The translations under genes were made by a program, and so were the position numbers. 64,000 nt of DNA from Methanobacteriota archaeon (lineage in GTDB: Archaea > Thermoplasmatota > E2 > DHVEG-1), in assembly GCA_903877165.1 (NCBI GenBank), contig CAIRCU010000012.1:1-64000 (forward strand), written 5' to 3'. Below the pieces are notes generated by a model. That model saw only the letters and a program-made list of their open reading frames with translations, ran no database searches and was not told where the DNA came from. Shown one piece after another: positions 34,660 to 44,647 of this stretch; position 1 is the stretch's first letter; each line of letters begins with the position of its first letter.

Positions 34660-36414
34660 ATGAAAAACCTAAACGTATTCTTCATTGCTGTCACGCTTCT
34701 TGTCTCCTGCGTCGGGGCTTCGCAGGCGCTCGCCGGATCATCAGTGCAGATGCGCTCCGAACAGCTCAGCGCCTCCGCACCGTTAATTTCTCTAACGACA
34801 GACGGAACCCAGGTGACCGTCACAGAGGCGACCTCGTACGCATCAACCCCGGGATCTCCGGTCCTGCCTCGCATCACCAAAGTCTTCACGTTTCCCCTCG
34901 GCACCCGTGTACAGTCCGTGCAGTTTGTGACATCCTCATCAACGACGATGACCATTCCGGCTCCCGTGGTGCTCGCATCGCAGCCGACAACGCTGGACAC
35001 CACCCTTTCCTCACCAGCCCAGGTTGCTTCGAACCGCAATGCACCTGTCCAGTGCTCGTATCGACTCGGCGCAGGACTCCAAGGAAATGACCATGTGCTC
35101 TTCGTCCTCGTCGACTTCTACCCCTGCATCACCAAACCAGGAGAGTATACGATGACCGTGACGCCATCCGTACAGGTCACGATCTCCTATGAACTGCCCC
35201 CGCAGACACTGAAGACTACGGGTGAGTACGACGGCCTCATCATCGCCCCACAGGCATACAGCACGGCCTTGCAGCCGCTCATCGTCCACAAACAGAGCAT
35301 GGGCCTCAAGATGATGCTTCTCACCGTCGAGAACATCACCGCATCCTACCCTGGACGCGACCAGACAGAACAGATCAAGTACGCCATCAAAGACATCGTG
35401 GAGACGAAGGGCGTCACCTCCGTGCTCCTCGTCGGCGGGGTGGACGTACTCCCCATCCGCCAGTGTCAGGGGATGCAATGGATGGGCGACGTCATCACTG
35501 ATCTCTACTACGCGGACATCTATAATGCGAACGGGAGTTTCTGCAGCTGGGATGCCAACAACAACAACGTCTTCGGTGAGGACGCCGATCACATGGACCT
35601 CTTCCCGGACGTCAGACTCGGCAGGCTCGCCTGCGCCTCAGTAGATGACGTGACCACGGTCGTCGACAAGATCATCCATTACGAGACCGGGACGTACGGC
35701 AGCGACTGGTTCAAGACCATGATTTTCATCGGCGGCGACACCTTCCGCTGGAGCCCAGGAAACGACGGCGAAGACCTCAACCTCATCATCCATGGCATCA
35801 TGTCGGACTTCAACCCAATCTATATTTGGACATCGAAAGGGAACTTCAACCGGGCGACCATCTCCGGGACCATCACCCAAGGGGCCGGGTTCGTCGACTA
35901 CTCAGGACATGGGTTCGAGAACGGCATGGGTACCTACAAGCCCCTCGGCACCCATCTGGAGACCTACCTCATCCAATACGTCAAAGACCTCAAGAACGGC
36001 TACAAACTCCCGATCATCTTCTTTGACGCCTGCCTCACTGCGAGAATCGACTACGTCCTGCAAGATCTCCTCGACTATCGCGTCTATTTCGCCTTCAACC
36101 TCGCAGCAAAAATCTTAAAGATCAACACCTCGGTGCGAAGACCCTGTTTCGCCTGGGCGTTCCTCACCCAACAAGATGGCGGCGCGATCGCCACAATCGG
36201 TGCGACCCGGACCGCGTTCGGCGGAGTGGATGAAGGCGCCGGGAAGATCGCCATCGAGTTCTTCCAGACCTACAACACCAGCACCTACCTTGGGGAGATG
36301 ATCACCGGCATGCAAGAAGGCTACATCAGGGATGTGCCAAGCGATGCCTTCACCGTCCAAGAGTTCATGCTCCTTGGTGATCCGACGTTGCGGATCGGCG
36401 GCTACCCATCCTGA
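34660..36414 (+). CDS. secreted C25 (gingipain-like) cysteine peptidase with N-terminal prodomain, copy 3
   Basis: 584 residues. A signal peptide (to about A25) is followed by a prodomain-like region (30-180, with PGSPVLPRITKVFTFPLGT, as in gingipain-type propeptides). The catalytic domain starts at YDGLIIAPQAYSTALQPL. The catalytic His is H417 (FVDYSGHGFENGMG), and the Cys is C458 (PIIFFDACLTARID). DVRLGRLACASVDDV and the C-terminal FMLLGDPTLRIGGYPS tie it to the two tandem copies at 19.6-22.6 kb, which lack the prodomain. An AAGGGGGAT stretch precedes the ATG. The role is presumably secreted protease for external protein. Confidence 0.87.
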   Translation: MKNLNVFFIAVTLLVSCVGASQALAGSSVQMRSEQLSASAPLISLTTDGTQVTVTEATSYASTPGSPVLPRITKVFTFPLGTRVQSVQFVTSSSTTMTIPAPVVLASQPTTLDTTLSSPAQVASNRNAPVQCSYRLGAGLQGNDHVLFVLVDFYPCITKPGEYTMTVTPSVQVTISYELPPQTLKTTGEYDGLIIAPQAYSTALQPLIVHKQSMGLKMMLLTVENITASYPGRDQTEQIKYAIKDIVETKGVTSVLLVGGVDVLPIRQCQGMQWMGDVITDLYYADIYNANGSFCSWDANNNNVFGEDADHMDLFPDVRLGRLACASVDDVTTVVDKIIHYETGTYGSDWFKTMIFIGGDTFRWSPGNDGEDLNLIIHGIMSDFNPIYIWTSKGNFNRATISGTITQGAGFVDYSGHGFENGMGTYKPLGTHLETYLIQYVKDLKNGYKLPIIFFDACLTARIDYVLQDLLDYRVYFAFNLAAKILKINTSVRRPCFAWAFLTQQDGGAIATIGATRTAFGGVDEGAGKIAIEFFQTYNTSTYLGEMITGMQEGYIRDVPSDAFTVQEFMLLGDPTLRIGGYPS

Positions 36415-36453
36415 TACCCCTCTCTTGCTCTAGGAAGTTCTCCCGGCAGAATC

Positions 36454-36460
36454 CTTAAAT
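36454..36460 (+). promoter_or_regulatory. TATA-like element of the enoyl-CoA hydratase gene
   Basis: CTTAAAT, about 30 bases before the ATG at 36486. It overlaps the in-frame ATG at 36459, which would therefore not be on the mRNA. Confidence 0.4.
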
Positions 36461-36485
36461 GCTTTCGCGTGATTCAACAGGTCGA

Positions 36486-37268
36486 ATGCCGTACCAGACC
36501 CTTCAGGTGACTACACGGGATGCCGTGACGTACATCACCTTGAACCGACCGGAGCGCTTGAACTCCTTCGACCTTATCCTCGGGGAGGAACTCTACACCG
36601 TCCTCAGAGACGTTCATGGTGATCCTCTGATTCGCGCCGTGGTCCTCAAGGGGACCGGGAAGGGTTTCTGCGGCGGCGGGGACGTAAAAGAGATGCATGC
36701 CGCAGCTGATAAACCCCGGTTCCTCCGCGACCTCACCCGCGCGATCCATCGGTGCGTCATCGAGATCCGCTCCATGGAGAAACCCGTGATAGCAGCGGTG
36801 AATGGCGCTGCGTTCGGCGCCGGGCTCTCCCTTGCGCTCGCCTGCGACCTCGTCGTCGCCGTCAAGGATGCGAAGATGAGCACGGCCTTCATCGGCATCG
36901 GCTTGGCACCAGGATGCGGCACCCAGCTTTTCACAAATACTGTCGGGTACCACAAGGCATGCGAATACATCCTCACCTCCAAGACATTCACCGCGGAGGA
37001 AGGCTGCCGTCTCGGCATCGTCAACAAGGCGGTTGACGCCCCTAACCTCGATGCGGCGGTCGAAGAGTATGCGGACGCGTTCCGTCAGCTGCCGCCACTT
37101 GCGGTCGGCAAAGCGAAGATGCTCATCAACAAGAGCATGAGTAACTCGCCTATCGATCATTTGGAGCTTGAGAGTCAGACCGCGGCATGGTCCGCGGGAT
37201 CCCAGGATTTTGCTGAAGGAGTCAGCGCCTTCGTGGAAAAACGCAAACCAACATTTAAAGGAAAATAA
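36486..37268 (+). CDS. enoyl-CoA hydratase/isomerase (crotonase) family protein
   Basis: About 260 residues of crotonase fold. Visible are TLNRPERLNSFDLILGEEL, the first oxyanion-hole segment VLKGTGKGFCGGGDVKEM, and the second oxyanion-hole segment KPVIAAVNGAAFGAGLSLALACDLVVA. The late active-site segment STAFIGIGLAPGCGTQLFTNTVG lacks the usual second glutamate (a Gly-Cys pair follows the LAP), so hydratase activity is not certain; isomerase or another crotonase reaction is possible. The ATG at 36486 suits the TATA-like element. It is the first gene of the acyl-CoA island. Confidence 0.85.
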   Translation: MPYQTLQVTTRDAVTYITLNRPERLNSFDLILGEELYTVLRDVHGDPLIRAVVLKGTGKGFCGGGDVKEMHAAADKPRFLRDLTRAIHRCVIEIRSMEKPVIAAVNGAAFGAGLSLALACDLVVAVKDAKMSTAFIGIGLAPGCGTQLFTNTVGYHKACEYILTSKTFTAEEGCRLGIVNKAVDAPNLDAAVEEYADAFRQLPPLAVGKAKMLINKSMSNSPIDHLELESQTAAWSAGSQDFAEGVSAFVEKRKPTFKGK

Positions 37269-37286
37269 AGAGAGCGTCACGAGAGG

Positions 37287-37295
37287 TTTATAAAG
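37287..37295 (+). promoter_or_regulatory. TATA box of the carboxylase gene cluster
   Basis: TTTATAAAG with a purine-rich upstream flank; predicted transcript start near 37317, two bases before a 10-codon upstream reading frame. Confidence 0.65.
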
Positions 37296-37318
37296 AACGT
37301 ACTCATAGGAAGGTTGAT

Positions 37319-37351
37319 ATGGCTATGATAAATGCCTTCGGGGAGACGTGA
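37319..37351 (+). CDS. possible leader peptide (10 codons) before the carboxylase cluster
   Basis: ATG GCT ATG ATA and on to TGA encodes MAMINAFGET. It starts almost exactly at the predicted transcript start, so it could be translated leaderless. It ends two bases before the ATG of the next gene at 37354. Reinitiation or coupling is conceivable; it may also be chance. Confidence 0.2.
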   Translation: MAMINAFGET

Positions 37352-37353
37352 CC

Positions 37354-38139
37354 ATGACCCAGGGGACTATCCTGACGACACAGAAGGAGGGGACGCTCAC
37401 CGTCACCCTGAACCGCCCTGAGGTGCATAACGCATTTTCCGATCAACTCATCACAGACCTCGTCACCTGTTTTCACACCATCCGCACGGATGAGGACGTC
37501 CACGTCGTAGTCCTCACCGGAGCTGGGAAATCCTTCTGCGCAGGCGCGGACCTGAACTGGATGAAACAGATGATGCACTACTCCAAGGAGCAGAACATCG
37601 AGGACAGCCGGACGATCCTGCGCCTCTATGAGACGATTGCTGCATGCCCCAAACCGGTGATTGGTCGGGTCAACGGACCCGCGTTCGGCGGCGGCGTAGG
37701 GCTCGTCGCCATCTGCGACCTCGTCGTCTGCGTCCCCGAAACGAAATTCGGGTTCACCGAAGTCAAACTCGGGTTGATCCCCGCCGTGATTTCCTCGTTC
37801 GTGGCGCAGCGTCTCAGCCCGGCGGCGATGCGACGGTTCTTCATGACCGGGGAGCGGTTCGATGCCACAACCGCCCAGGCCATAGGACTGGTCGACGCTA
37901 TTACCCCTATGGAATCACTAGATGATACGATTCACACGTGGAGTACCCAGCTGCGCTCATCAGGCCCACAGGCCGTCGGCGAAGTGAAAGCCCTCATCGC
38001 AACCATGCTGACGATGGACTCCGAGGAATACAAGGAGTACACCGTCGAGAAGATCGCCGCCTTGCGGACCTCATCGGAAGGCCAGGAGGGCATGGGTGCG
38101 TTTCTTGAGAAACGCAAGCCCAGATGGAGTGACCAGTAG
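37354..38139 (+). CDS. enoyl-CoA hydratase family protein, probable methylglutaconyl-CoA hydratase
   Basis: About 261 residues. The oxyanion-hole segments are VVVLTGAGKSFCAGADLNWMK and KPVIGRVNGPAFGGGVGLVAICDLVV; the glutamate segment is FGFTEVKLGLIPAVIS, with one of the two catalytic glutamates of hydratases. The pattern ADLNWMKxMMxYSxExNxxDS is typical of methylglutaconyl-CoA hydratases (LiuC/AUH). It is followed at once by three carboxylase subunits of methylcrotonyl-CoA type, whose product is 3-methylglutaconyl-CoA, so context and sequence agree. The ATG at 37354 is nine bases after GGGGA; an upstream in-frame GTG at 37348 is less likely. Confidence 0.85.
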   Translation: MTQGTILTTQKEGTLTVTLNRPEVHNAFSDQLITDLVTCFHTIRTDEDVHVVVLTGAGKSFCAGADLNWMKQMMHYSKEQNIEDSRTILRLYETIAACPKPVIGRVNGPAFGGGVGLVAICDLVVCVPETKFGFTEVKLGLIPAVISSFVAQRLSPAAMRRFFMTGERFDATTAQAIGLVDAITPMESLDDTIHTWSTQLRSSGPQAVGEVKALIATMLTMDSEEYKEYTVEKIAALRTSSEGQEGMGAFLEKRKPRWSDQ

Positions 38140-39635
38140 TGTTCAAGAAAGTCCTTGTCGCGAACCGCGGGGAGATCGCGGTGCGGGTCATGAAGGCATG
38201 CCAGGAGATGGGCATCCGGACCGTCGCCGTGTACTCCGAGGTGGATAAACGATCCCCGCATGTGGGCCTCGCGGACGAGTCCATCAACCTGGGGGACCCT
38301 ACACCCTCGGAAAGCTACCTGAACATCAAGAAGATCATCGAAGCCGCCCAGTCCGTGGGCGCGGAGGCGATTCACCCGGGGTACGGATTCCTGGCGGAGA
38401 ACCCTGATTTCGCCCAGGCATGTGCGGACTCCGGCATCGTCTTCATCGGGCCGAGCGCCCGGGTCATCAAGCTCATGGGGGACAAGATCGCAGCGAAGAC
38501 GATGATGCAGAAGGCCGGCGTTCCTGTCATCCCGGGGTACCATGGGGCTTGCCAGGACGTCGATTCCTTGGTCAAAGAAGGTGTGCGCATCGGGTTTCCC
38601 CTGCTCGTCAAGGCGTCAGCCGGTGGCGGAGGCAAGGGGATGCGCGTCGTCACCCATGAAAATGAGCTGCCGCAGGCGATTGAGAGTGCGAAGCGGGAGT
38701 CACAGTCCGCGTTCGGCAACGACTCCGTGTTCCTCGAGCAGTACCTCGACAAGCCCCGGCACATCGAATTCCAGATTCTTGGAGACGACCAGGGCCATGT
38801 CATCCATCTGTTTGAGCGAGAGTGCTCCATTCAGCGACGCCACCAGAAGATCATCGAAGAGACGCCCTCCCCGCTGCTGACGCCGGCCCTGCGGGAGACG
38901 ATGGGGAAGGCAGCGGTCGCCGCAGCCCAGGCCGCAAAGTACACCAACGCCGGGACCGTCGAGTTCATGGTGGACGGCAACCTTCGTTACTATTTCATGG
39001 AGATGAACACCCGCCTGCAGGTGGAGCATCCCATCACTGAGGCTACCACCGGCATCGATCTGGTGAAATGGCAGCTGCGGATCGCCAGCGGCATGGAGCT
39101 TGGGTTGAAGCAGAATGCACTGTCGCAGCGTGGGCATGCACTTGAGTGTAGGATTTACGCGGAGGATCCGGCGAACGGGTTCCTCCCCAGCATCGGTACG
39201 TTAAAGAAAGTCCAGCTTCCCCACGGGCCGAACATCCGCAACGACACGGGTGTGGAAAGCGATTTTCATGTCAGCCCTTACTATGACCCGATGCTCGCGA
39301 AGCTCATCGTGTCGAGTGAGAACCGCCCGGAGAGCATCGATAAGATGATCTGGGCGCTGTCGCACTACGTGGTCCTGGGTGTCACGACGAACATCCCGTT
39401 CTTAAAACAGGTGCTGGACCATGAGCAGTTCCGACGCGGCAACATCACGACGCATTTCATCAATGATTACTTCAAGGACTGGTTGGCGACGAAACGCAGC
39501 CTTCCGCTGGATGCGATCCTTGCGTTAGCGGTGTACGATGCGTTGCATCCGCAGCGTGAGGAGGTCGTCCGCTACAAGGAAATCGACCCTCACTCGCCCT
39601 GGCGGTACACCGGGCGGTGGAGGATGGGGGTGTAA
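38139..39635 (+). CDS. biotin carboxylase subunit of an acyl-CoA (methylcrotonyl-CoA-type) carboxylase
   Basis: 498 residues with the three biotin-carboxylase parts: N-terminal FKKVLVANRGEIAVRVMKA, ATP-grasp core with the glycine-rich loop SAGGGGKGMRVV, and MEMNTRLQVEHPITE with catalytic Glu/Asn/Arg residues. The C-terminal domain includes ALECRIYAEDP. It carboxylates biotin with bicarbonate and ATP. It starts at a GTG whose first base is the last base of the preceding stop codon, so translation is tightly coupled. It carries no biotin domain of its own; this is supplied by the next gene. Confidence 0.95.
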   Translation: MFKKVLVANRGEIAVRVMKACQEMGIRTVAVYSEVDKRSPHVGLADESINLGDPTPSESYLNIKKIIEAAQSVGAEAIHPGYGFLAENPDFAQACADSGIVFIGPSARVIKLMGDKIAAKTMMQKAGVPVIPGYHGACQDVDSLVKEGVRIGFPLLVKASAGGGGKGMRVVTHENELPQAIESAKRESQSAFGNDSVFLEQYLDKPRHIEFQILGDDQGHVIHLFERECSIQRRHQKIIEETPSPLLTPALRETMGKAAVAAAQAAKYTNAGTVEFMVDGNLRYYFMEMNTRLQVEHPITEATTGIDLVKWQLRIASGMELGLKQNALSQRGHALECRIYAEDPANGFLPSIGTLKKVQLPHGPNIRNDTGVESDFHVSPYYDPMLAKLIVSSENRPESIDKMIWALSHYVVLGVTTNIPFLKQVLDHEQFRRGNITTHFINDYFKDWLATKRSLPLDAILALAVYDALHPQREEVVRYKEIDPHSPWRYTGRWRMGV

Positions 39636-39640
39636 GCAGC

Positions 39641-40132
39641 GTGTTCATCAACTATGAGCATGATTCCCATATCTATCCGGTCACCGTCGAGTACCGCGAC
39701 GACCGGTTTTATATCACCTATGATAATAACGAGTATACGATCCTGGCGACGGAGCTAAGTCCTGGTCAGCTGAAGCTGCAGCTCGGCGACCGCATTATCA
39801 AATGTGTGATATCGGAGCGGCAGGACAGCAAGTTCGTGTTCATCGATGGAGAGGTCTTCCAGGTCTCCCGCATCGAACTGACCGGGAAGAAGAAAGCGGA
39901 GAAGAAGGCAGGGGACCTCAACTCCCCGATCTCCGGGACCGTCGTCAACGTCAAAGTCAAACCCGGCGACGCCGTCACCAAAGGCGACGTCCTCATGGTC
40001 ATCGAAGCGATGAAGATGGAGTATCTCATCCGCGCACCCATCACCGGAACCGTGGCAAAGGTGCACTTCAAGGAAAAAGATCAGATTGAGATCGGCCAGC
40101 TCACCGCCGAACTTCGTGAAAAGGAGGCCTAA
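39641..40132 (+). CDS. biotin carboxyl carrier subunit
   Basis: About 163 residues. Residues 1-75 form a beta-rich linker domain (HIYPVTVEYRDDRFYITYD). A Lys-rich hinge GKKKAEKKAG is followed by a biotinyl domain with the attachment motif EAMKMEY. The start is placed at the GTG at 39641, after GGGGGTG and six bases beyond the previous stop; the longer frame begins at a GTG at 39617 inside the previous gene. It carries carboxybiotin between the biotin carboxylase and carboxyltransferase encoded on either side. Confidence 0.9.
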   Translation: MFINYEHDSHIYPVTVEYRDDRFYITYDNNEYTILATELSPGQLKLQLGDRIIKCVISERQDSKFVFIDGEVFQVSRIELTGKKKAEKKAGDLNSPISGTVVNVKVKPGDAVTKGDVLMVIEAMKMEYLIRAPITGTVAKVHFKEKDQIEIGQLTAELREKEA

Positions 40133-40138
40133 CGAAGC

Positions 40139-41746
<1,608 letters not shown>

Positions 41747-41764
41747 CGGGTGAAGGAACGCATC

Positions 41765-42976
41765 ATGTACGACGTGGTTATTGTAGGGGCGGGGCCGGCG
41801 GGGTCGACGGCTGCGAAGACCTTGCGTGAGAAAGGTGTGAGCGTCCTGCTCCTCGACAAGGCGTCGTTTCCCCGGGACAAGACCTGCGGTGGTGGGATGC
41901 CGACGCGGGTGTGGAAGCGGTTCCCGTACATCGAGCCGTACATCAATTCCCTGTCATACGGCAGCGACACCTATTCGATGTCACTGCGGTATAAGCTTCA
42001 TGTCCTGCGTGATGCCCCGATGCTTGGTATGGTGCTACGCCTGGATTTTGATGCCGTCTTGCTGCGTCTTGCGGTTGAGGCTGGCGTTGAGTTCCGGCCG
42101 CAGACCGGGGTCGTCGACATGCAGGTGCAGCCGGATCGTGTGCTGCTCATCCTGTCGTCCGGGGAGACGCTGGAGGCCAAGGTCGTAATCGGCTGCGATG
42201 GCGCCAACAGCCTTGTCGCCAAGAAGGCCGGACTGTCGTCTTCTGATGATATGAAATGTGTTTGTCTCGTGGCGGAGCATCCCATGACGGAGGCTGCGGT
42301 CGAGGCGATGTATTCCAAGCAGCGGGTCGCCCATCTCTTCATCAAGGCGCAGGGTATCGCGGGGTACGGATGGGTGTTTCCCAAGAAGCAATGCGTGAAC
42401 ATCGGCATCGGCGAGTTCACCTCCGCGATTACGACGAATTCTTCTCGGCGGAGTCTGAAGGAGACGTTCACATTGTTCCTGGGGAGTCTGAAGGCGCAGG
42501 GACTGCTGCCGGAGGATTTCTTGGAGAGTGAGGCGAAGGGTGCGGTCCTGCCGATTTTCCCATTGAAGAAGACGTATGCGAACCGGATTGTGGTCTGCGG
42601 TGATGCTGCCGGGTTCATCAACCCGATCACTGGGGAGGGCATCTACTATGCGATGGCCTCCGGGCAGCTTGCCGCTGGCGTGGTCCATGAGGCGCTACGT
42701 GCGGATGATTTCCATGCAGGATTCCTGAAACGGTACCAGCAGCGGTGGTGGAAGGACTTCGGCCGAGACCTCAAAGTCCTCGGTGGGTTCAACAAGCAGT
42801 GGGGGAAGAACTCGGAGCGGATCGTGCGGCTGTTAGTACGGGATAGAAAATTGGCGAAGATGGCGATTGGGGTGACGGGTGGACAGATCAGCATCGCACG
42901 CTACCGCGGCTTATTGTACCTCCGGGTCGTGTATGTGATGCTGAGGGAAGCTGTGTCTCCTCGGAAAGCAGCCTAG
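41765..42976 (+). CDS. geranylgeranyl-reductase-family FAD-dependent oxidoreductase
   Basis: About 403 residues. The N-terminal dinucleotide-binding motif is VVIVGAGPAGSTAAKTL. Next comes CGGGMPTRVWKRFP, the cysteine-containing segment of the geranylgeranyl reductase family, then RLDFDAVLLRLAVEAGVEF, VIGCDGANSLVAKKAG, and the FAD-site segment VVCGDAAGFINPITGEGIYYAMASG. Archaeal members saturate the isoprenoid chains of membrane lipids, but others act as generic flavoprotein reductases. The start at the ATG at 41765 has GAAGGA eight bases before it; the GTG at 41750 is an alternative. It directly follows the carboxylase genes (18 bases) and may be cotranscribed. It overlaps the convergent acyl-CoA synthetase by 4 bases. 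Confidence 0.85.
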   Translation: MYDVVIVGAGPAGSTAAKTLREKGVSVLLLDKASFPRDKTCGGGMPTRVWKRFPYIEPYINSLSYGSDTYSMSLRYKLHVLRDAPMLGMVLRLDFDAVLLRLAVEAGVEFRPQTGVVDMQVQPDRVLLILSSGETLEAKVVIGCDGANSLVAKKAGLSSSDDMKCVCLVAEHPMTEAAVEAMYSKQRVAHLFIKAQGIAGYGWVFPKKQCVNIGIGEFTSAITTNSSRRSLKETFTLFLGSLKAQGLLPEDFLESEAKGAVLPIFPLKKTYANRIVVCGDAAGFINPITGEGIYYAMASGQLAAGVVHEALRADDFHAGFLKRYQQRWWKDFGRDLKVLGGFNKQWGKNSERIVRLLVRDRKLAKMAIGVTGGQISIARYRGLLYLRVVYVMLREAVSPRKAA

Positions 42977-44625
42977 GCTTTAGTCCGCAGTTCTCGGCGT
43001 AGGATTTTACCTGAGATGGTTTTCGGCAGCTCGTCCATGTATTCGATGATACGGGGGTACTTGTAGGGCGCCGTGGTCTTCTTGACGTACTCTTGGAGTT
43101 CTTTGGTGAGGGTCTCTGAGGGCCGGTAGCCTTTGACGAGGACGACGAAGGCTTTGACGACGATGCCGCGCACGCCCTCGGGGTCAGGGGCGCCGACGAC
43201 CGCGCATTCCGCGACCGCGGGATGCTCGATGAGCGCGGATTCGACTTCGAAGGGCCCGATGCGGTACCCAGAGGATTTGATGACGTCATCGTCCCTGCCG
43301 ACGAACCAGAAGTAGCCGTCATCATCCTTGTAACCTTGGTCCCCCGTGTAGTAGTACTTTCCTCGGAAGACGCGTTTCATGAGGTCCTCGTCCTTCCAGT
43401 ACTCCTTGAACAGGCCGGGGGGTCGGACGTCGCCGATGTACAGGCAGATGTTGCCGACCTCGTTGGGTTTGAGCTCATGGCCTTCGTCGTCGACGATGCG
43501 GACGTCATGGCCGGGTGTGGGTTTGCCGACGGAGCCGTACTTGATCGGCATGAAGGGGTAGTTTGAGAGGACGCAGACGGTCTCGGTCTGGCCGTAGAAA
43601 TCGTAGATCTCCAGGCCGAAGGCTTTTTTCCAGACGCGGATAACTTCAGGGTTCATGGGTTCGCCTGCGCTCATGCAGTGCCGTAGTTTGAGTGCGTATT
43701 TGGAGAGATCCATTTGGATGAGCATGCGGTAGACGGTGGGTGGGGCGCAGAAGGTGGTGACGCCGTATTTCTCCATCATGCGCAGGAGTCCGTCAGGGTC
43801 GAAGCGACCCGGTGTCTCCCATTGGATGATGGCGGCGCCGACGATCATCTGGCCGAAGAGTTTGCCCCAGGCTGCCTTCGCCCAGCCGGTCTCTGAGACG
43901 GTCCAGTGCAGGTCGCATTTGGTGAGGCCTTGGGCGAACCGTGCGGTGACCTCATGGCCGAGGGGGTAGCTGTGGGTGTGCAACACCATCTTGGGATGCC
44001 CGGTGGTACCGGAGGTGAAGTAGATGAGGAGTGGGTCTGTGGCAAGCGTCTTGCCGATGTCTTTTTGTGAGAGGCTTCGTGAGGCGTTGCTCAGTTCTTC
44101 TGTGAAGTTCAGCCAGCCGTCGCGTTTGCCGTCGATGAGCATGATGTGGCGTAGCGTCGGGCATTTACCTTTGATTGCTTCAACGCGGTCCGCGTGGTCC
44201 AGGTCCGTGACGATCATGCAGGCGCCGGAGCGGTTCACGCGGTACTCGATGTCCTTGGTGGTGAGCAGGACAGTACCGGGGATTGCGATGACGCCGAGTT
44301 TGAACATACCGATGAGGGAGATGTACCACTCCGGGATGCTCTGCAGGATAACAAGGACGGGCTCGCCTTTGTTTATCTTGAGTTTTCGTAGGACGTTGGC
44401 GAACTGGTTGGACTGCACGCTGAGGTCGTAGAAGGTATGGTATCGGGGCCGCTCTCCGGTCTTATCGATGGAGATGAGGGCGAGTTTGGTGCGGTCTTCT
44501 GCCCATTGGTCGACGACGTCGAAGCCGAAGTTGTAGTGCTTGGGGACTTTCCAGGAGAAATTCTTGTAGAGTTCCTCGTAGCGGTCTTTTTTACTAAGGC
44601 TTGGTTCGCACTGGGGCTGTTCCAT
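42973..44625 (-). CDS. AMP-forming acyl-CoA synthetase (medium-chain/ACSM-like)
   Basis: 550 residues of the adenylate-forming superfamily: P-loop-like IYFTSGTTGHPKMVLHTH, VSETGWAKAAWGKLFG, the substrate-pocket region CMSAGEPMNPEV, YGQTETV, the hinge GRDDDVIKSSGYRIGPFEVE, and the catalytic lysine in PKTISGKILRREL. The pattern HWTVSETGWAKAAWG and IYDFYGQTE resembles acetyl/medium-chain acyl-CoA synthetases. It activates a carboxylic acid to its CoA ester for the dehydrogenase encoded just upstream (22-base gap, same strand). The chain length of the substrate is unknown; isovalerate or other short branched acids would fit the neighbourhood. Confidence 0.9.
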   Translation of the reverse strand: MEQPQCEPSLSKKDRYEELYKNFSWKVPKHYNFGFDVVDQWAEDRTKLALISIDKTGERPRYHTFYDLSVQSNQFANVLRKLKINKGEPVLVILQSIPEWYISLIGMFKLGVIAIPGTVLLTTKDIEYRVNRSGACMIVTDLDHADRVEAIKGKCPTLRHIMLIDGKRDGWLNFTEELSNASRSLSQKDIGKTLATDPLLIYFTSGTTGHPKMVLHTHSYPLGHEVTARFAQGLTKCDLHWTVSETGWAKAAWGKLFGQMIVGAAIIQWETPGRFDPDGLLRMMEKYGVTTFCAPPTVYRMLIQMDLSKYALKLRHCMSAGEPMNPEVIRVWKKAFGLEIYDFYGQTETVCVLSNYPFMPIKYGSVGKPTPGHDVRIVDDEGHELKPNEVGNICLYIGDVRPPGLFKEYWKDEDLMKRVFRGKYYYTGDQGYKDDDGYFWFVGRDDDVIKSSGYRIGPFEVESALIEHPAVAECAVVGAPDPEGVRGIVVKAFVVLVKGYRPSETLTKELQEYVKKTTAPYKYPRIIEYMDELPKTISGKILRRELRTKA

Positions 44626-44647
44626 ACAACGTCACCTATTTGTAATG

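Noticed and set aside
42888-43325. 145-codon minus-strand frame overlapping the ends of the flavoprotein and acyl-CoA synthetase genes
   Set aside because: Low-complexity Ser/Arg/Pro product in a second frame of the acyl-CoA synthetase.
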